This document shows positions 60,919-64,000 of a DNA stretch of 64,000 nt, one piece after another; the stretch's first letter is position 1, and each line of letters begins with the position of its first letter. The stretch is from NCBI RefSeq assembly GCF_037126435.1, contig NZ_CP147020.1, forward strand, positions 1,077,001-1,141,000. The letters are read 5' to 3'. Below the pieces are notes generated by a model. It ran no database searches. It was not told where the DNA came from and saw only the letters and a program-made list of their open reading frames with translations. The stretch comes from Bernardetia sp. ABR2-2B (lineage in GTDB: Bacteria; Bacteroidota; Bacteroidia; Cytophagales; Bernardetiaceae). Position numbers and translations under genes: made by a program.

Positions 60919-62157
60919 TTATTCATAGGCACGAGTAGATTTAGGATATAGATTCGCTAAAATAGCCAAAAAGACTTCTAAAACATCTCCAGACAAAACA
61001 ACTGCCAAAACTCCGACAGTTACTTCTAACATTAAATTATAGGTAGCTAATGTCCAAATAAAAATAAATACAAAGATAATAACTTCTACAAGCTGAACAC
61101 CTTTTGTGATAACATCATACCAAGTTCCTAATTTTCTATGGAAATAAATATAGGTAAAAAGTACAACATTGAAAAAACACATCAAGACAGAAATAATAAT
61201 TGCTAAGTAAGAAGGAATTACATCAATATAGTTTTCGTGCAAAATCATCGAAAGCATATTGGCGTGTATCATAATTCCGTACATATCTGTTGCAGCTCTT
61301 CCCACAGGTCGTGTGTTCATTGGCGTATAATACCTATCATCTACACCGTCATCTTGCAAAAATGTAGAACCCATATATCCCATAATGACGATTTTGTCTT
61401 TGAAAAATGATGGGTCAAAATTTTCTTCTAAAACATCCATTGGGTCAATGACCATAAATTTTTGCCAATTTCCACGATAATAAATCGTTTCTACTTCATT
61501 ATTTCTAGCTAAAAGTGTTTCTGCTTTCTTAGGATACGAAAGTTGTATGAGTTTTGTCGCAAAACTATATTCTACTGAATCCTTCACTTTTTCTTTTGGA
61601 GATACAATACGAGCCGTTTCAAACTTTGTATCTTCATCTGTAACAACATTTACATAACCTAACTCTGTATATTTCTGAAAAGGATAAAAAGGCATTCCCA
61701 AACTATCAAAGCTCTTACTATCTTCATTTGGTTTTTCTAGCTTCGAGGCAAACACAATTGGACACCTTTCACTTGCTATTTGTAGAAAAGATTCCATAAC
61801 AGAATCCTCAACAGGAGTCAGTCTGCCTTGAAAATTTCTTGCTTCTCCTCTCAGAATAGCATCCAAACCAATTACTTTGGGCTTATACCTTGAGATAACT
61901 TCTATTTGCGCTCCTAATCCACCTCTAGGCAAATATCCAATATTTACAATAACTATATTTGTATCTATTTCTATTTTTTCATTATCTCTAATTTGGGAAA
62001 AATAAACATCAGAAATTTTGAAGTTATTAATCGTTTGTTCAAAGATATTTAGAAAGTCAAAATTTACGGCAACCGTCTGCAACAAGAACATAAACGCAAA
62101 AATAGCAATTGTCCCTGTAATGGTAGCAAGATTAAATATTTTTCGTAAAAAACGCAT
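60919..62157 (-). CDS. CHASE2-domain membrane protein
   Basis: A 412-residue inner-membrane sensor. Helix 1 lies at about 12-30. The periplasmic CHASE2 domain (about 45-300) shows DTNIVIVNIGYLPRGGLGAQIEVISRYKPKVIGLDAILRGE and FKDKIVIMGYMGSTFLQDDGVDDRYYTPMN. Three or four helices follow (VIPSYLAIIISVLMCFFNVVLF, VVEVIIFVFIFIWTLATYNL). There is no kinase, cyclase or other output after them, so signals must leave through a partner, perhaps the protein at 59587. A TATCTTTG box lies about 80 nt before the start. Confidence 0.9.
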   Translation of the reverse strand: MRFLRKIFNLATITGTIAIFAFMFLLQTVAVNFDFLNIFEQTINNFKISDVYFSQIRDNEKIEIDTNIVIVNIGYLPRGGLGAQIEVISRYKPKVIGLDAILRGEARNFQGRLTPVEDSVMESFLQIASERCPIVFASKLEKPNEDSKSFDSLGMPFYPFQKYTELGYVNVVTDEDTKFETARIVSPKEKVKDSVEYSFATKLIQLSYPKKAETLLARNNEVETIYYRGNWQKFMVIDPMDVLEENFDPSFFKDKIVIMGYMGSTFLQDDGVDDRYYTPMNTRPVGRAATDMYGIMIHANMLSMILHENYIDVIPSYLAIIISVLMCFFNVVLFTYIYFHRKLGTWYDVITKGVQLVEVIIFVFIFIWTLATYNLMLEVTVGVLAVVLSGDVLEVFLAILANLYPKSTRAYE

Positions 62158-62234
62158 TAGTTAAAGTGATAAGTTGTAAGTAATAGATTCAAAAAGTGGT
62201 GATATAGTAGAAAATCCTATTCTGTTAATATATG

Positions 62235-62242
62235 CAAAGATA
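62235..62242 (-). promoter_or_regulatory. Candidate -7 promoter box of the CHASE2 gene
   Basis: The minus strand reads TATCTTTG, matching TAnnTTTG, about 80 nt before the start codon. The -33 element is not clear. Confidence 0.4.
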
Positions 62243-62443
62243 CAAATTATTTCTAATACGCCTGTACGTTGTGAATTACTTTTTTATAATAGAAATAAAT
62301 ACTAAATTTTCTTTTCTAATTAAAATAACGTTTTTTTGATAAGAATCTGAAATTATAGAGTGTTATTTTTCACAAGTTACTTAATTATCAAGAGCAAAAT
62401 CAACAATTTATCAACATTACATCTTTTATAGTTTTTAATTTTT

Positions 62444-63457
62444 ATGGCAAAAAACAGACGTTCACGCTTAACACCTCAAGAATACATAGACGGAATTTTG
62501 GCGCATAATCCTTTTATTTTGAGTAGAGCCATTACACTCATAGAAAGTCAGTTGGAAAGTGATAATGAACTTGCGACACAAATTATTGATAAATTAATGC
62601 CCTATACAGGAAATTCTATTCGTGTAGGAATTACAGGCGTTCCGGGGGTAGGGAAAAGTACATTTATTGAAACGTTCGGGTTGTTTTTGACAGAATTAGA
62701 GAATCAAAACAAAAAAGTAGCTGTTCTTGCCATTGACCCAAGTAGTCAGCGTTCGGGAGGAAGTATTTTGGGAGATAAAACAAGAATGGAAAAACTCTCT
62801 AATCATAAAAACGCTTATATTCGTCCTTCTCCAGCTCGGAGTTCTTTGGGGGGAGTGAGTCAGAAAACTAGAGAAACAATGCTTTTGTGTGAAGCAGCAG
62901 GTTTTGATATAATTTTGATAGAAACAGTAGGCGTTGGGCAGTCAGAAACGATTGTAAAAGGAATGGTAGATTTTTTTCTTTTGCTTATGCTTGCAGGAGC
63001 AGGGGACGAATTGCAGGGTATAAAACGTGGCATTATGGAAATGGCTGATATGCTTGTCATTACAAAAGCAGATGGAGAAAACAAAAATGCAGCTACACAA
63101 GCAAAATCTCAATACAAACACGCTTTACATTTATTTCCTCCTAATGATGCAAAATGGACAGTTCCAGTAGAAATTTGTTCGGCTTTAGAAAATAAAGGAA
63201 TAGAAAGTATTTGGAGTAAAATCAACGATTTTATAAAACAAACTTCATCTAATGGATTTTTTCAAAATAATCGTAGTCAGCAGAATAAACAATGGTTACA
63301 TCAAACGATTGAAGAGCAACTAAAAAGAGATTTTTATGCAACTAAAAATATCAAAACTCAATTATCTGATTTAGAAAAACAAGTGGCAAGTGGAAACAGA
63401 AATGCCGTAGAGGTAGCAAAGGAGCTTTTAGAGAATTATTACACAAAAAATGGTTAA
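62444..63457 (+). CDS. meaB: MeaB/ArgK-family G3E GTPase
   Basis: A 337-residue P-loop GTPase that guards methylmalonyl-CoA mutase and its B12 cofactor. Walker A is GITGVPGVGKSTFIETFG near residue 63; switch regions VLAIDPSSQRSGGSILGDKTRM and ETVGVGQSETIVKGMVDFFLLLMLAGAGDELQGIKRG follow, then the guanine motif VITKAD. Length and C-terminal helices are typical. The mutase genes are not seen next to it. ATG 62444 is the clear start. Confidence 0.96.
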   Translation: MAKNRRSRLTPQEYIDGILAHNPFILSRAITLIESQLESDNELATQIIDKLMPYTGNSIRVGITGVPGVGKSTFIETFGLFLTELENQNKKVAVLAIDPSSQRSGGSILGDKTRMEKLSNHKNAYIRPSPARSSLGGVSQKTRETMLLCEAAGFDIILIETVGVGQSETIVKGMVDFFLLLMLAGAGDELQGIKRGIMEMADMLVITKADGENKNAATQAKSQYKHALHLFPPNDAKWTVPVEICSALENKGIESIWSKINDFIKQTSSNGFFQNNRSQQNKQWLHQTIEEQLKRDFYATKNIKTQLSDLEKQVASGNRNAVEVAKELLENYYTKNG

Positions 63458-63491
63458 CTGCAAACCTCGTTTAGTTTACAATTAACCATTT
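63448..63491 (+). terminator. Candidate terminator at the meaB stop
   Basis: AAATGGTTAA (63448-63457) and TTAACCATTT (63482-63491) form a 10-bp stem, and the first arm holds the stop codon (63455-63457). There is no long T tract. Confidence 0.55.
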
Positions 63492-63500
63492 ATTACTAAT

Positions 63501-63519
63501 AATTCGTAATTAAAAATTA
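63501..63519. repeat. Short AATTACGAATTA-type repeat, copy 3 (inverted)
   Basis: AATTCGTAATTAAAAATTA, related to the copies at 26269 and 39371. It directly abuts MITE-like element A copy 3. Confidence 0.45.
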
Positions 63520-63627
63520 TCAAGACTTATTTCACGTAGTTTAGACATCTCTGCCTGAACATAAAAAAGTAGCTTTTATTACCACAGGTCAGTCTGGAAG
63601 ACTGACATATAAAAATAACTGTGATAA
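63518..63627. mobile_element. MITE-like element A, copy 3 (left end decayed)
   Basis: The right end AACTGTGATAA (63617-63627) matches copy 2. The inner TAGACA-tctc-TGCCTGAAC palindrome (63539-63560) and GTCAGTCT-gga-AGACTGAC are present. The left end is eroded to TTATCAAGACTT. Same size, about 110 bp, as copy 2. Confidence 0.65.
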
Positions 63628-63637
63628 AATTTATTCT

Positions 63638-64000
63638 TTAATTATCCTTTAAAGATTTCATATCAATCACGAAACGATAACGAACATCACTTTTGAGCAT
63701 TCTTTCATACGCATCATTGATGTCTTGCATTTTGATTTCTTCAATTTCCGAAACAATATTATGCTTTCCACAAAAATCTAACATTTCCTGTGTTTCTTTG
63801 ATTCCACCAATTACAGAACCTGCAATAGAACGCCTTCCCATTATCATAGCTGGTGTTTGAATCATAGAATCCAATTCTCCTATAAAACCAACCAAAACTA
63901 AAGTTCCATTAATTGTAAGCGTCGAAACATAAGGATTCAAATCGTGTTCATAAGGAACTGTATCAATAATTAAATCAAACTTTCCTCTTACTGATTTCAT
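63638..64000 (-). CDS. Zinc-dependent alcohol dehydrogenase, partial
   Basis: The C-terminal 120 residues of a medium-chain dehydrogenase; the first codon at the window edge is only an internal Met, and the rest of the gene lies beyond 64000. The Rossmann end FDLIIDTVPYEHDLNPYVSTLTINGTLVLVGF and the GRRSIAGSVIGGIKETQEMLDFCGKHNI block are those of the YahK/cinnamyl-alcohol-dehydrogenase group, which reduce aldehydes with NADPH. Catalytic zinc ligands are outside the window. Substrate unknown. Confidence 0.88.
   Translation of the reverse strand: MKSVRGKFDLIIDTVPYEHDLNPYVSTLTINGTLVLVGFIGELDSMIQTPAMIMGRRSIAGSVIGGIKETQEMLDFCGKHNIVSEIEEIKMQDINDAYERMLKSDVRYRFVIDMKSLKDN

Noticed and set aside
1-64000. 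tRNA, rRNA, tmRNA genes, CRISPR arrays or prophage
   Set aside because: No cloverleaf with CCA-type acceptor, no rRNA signature, no regularly spaced repeat array and no phage structural genes were seen on reading the window.

Overview
The window looks like chromosomal DNA of an AT-rich member of the Bacteroidota, most likely a marine or gliding Cytophagales bacterium of the Flexibacter/Bernardetia kind. The grounds are the Bacteroidota-type promoter (TAnnTTTG), the near absence of Shine-Dalgarno sequences, and the lineage-typical protein families: TonB receptor, DUF4173, GHL10, CHASE2, propeller/SpoIIE sensors, PurF-like and M61 proteins. The genus is an inference. No rRNA, tRNA, CRISPR array, prophage or full insertion sequence was seen. 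About 53 protein genes are supported, most on the minus strand.

Layout. 1-3.5 kb: partial MBOAT acyltransferase, a membrane TPR protein with a degraded M50-like domain, and aroC. 3.6-9 kb: thrS, a secreted protein and a DUF4173 membrane protein. 9-12.4 kb: an MscS channel with an apparently truncated tail and a sigma-54-type response regulator. 12.5-17.3 kb: a Cys-rich membrane protein, an orphan nuoJ, an AAA/PD-(D/E)XK protein and a GHL10 glycosidase. 17.4-27.9 kb: hsp20, cbpA-like dnaJ, EamA transporter, GH3, YqgE, a TPR/periplasmic-binding protein, coaD, an RluA enzyme and two divergent peroxiredoxins. 28-35.3 kb: ECF sigma factor, tadA, hydrolase, hypothetical proteins, folK. 35.4-43.7 kb: two large SpoIIE/PP2C-type signalling proteins with small neighbours. 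43.7-50.7 kb: TonB receptor and a trp operon. 50.9-64 kb: trypsin/zinc-ribbon protein, ChaN/DUF4375/barrel cluster, PurF-like protein, thioesterase, M61 peptidase, a CHASE2 pair, meaB and a partial alcohol dehydrogenase.

The main discovery is regulatory. Upstream of trpE, on the minus strand, lies an unannotated 34-residue leader peptide (50535-50639) with three consecutive Trp codons. A consensus promoter precedes it. An intrinsic terminator follows it, and the leader carries a perfect 10-nt competitor of the terminator's 5' arm. A further 12-bp pairing overlaps the zone a stalled ribosome would cover. This is a complete ribosome-mediated trp attenuator. The operon reads trpL-trpE-trpG-orf-trpD-trpC. 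The extra orf looks like an ABC ATPase that has lost its nucleotide-binding residues. TrpE also has the LLES feedback motif, so control would act on both transcription and enzyme activity.

The second theme is a population of small intergenic palindromic elements. One MITE-like family of about 110 bp has TTATCACGGTT ends (three copies). A second has AAACTTTGTCA ends (two copies). A 171-bp element has TGAACTC ends. Two hairpin families lie upstream of genes, two of their copies inside the trp operon. Several isolated perfect palindromes also occur, one of which forms the 3' end of trpG.
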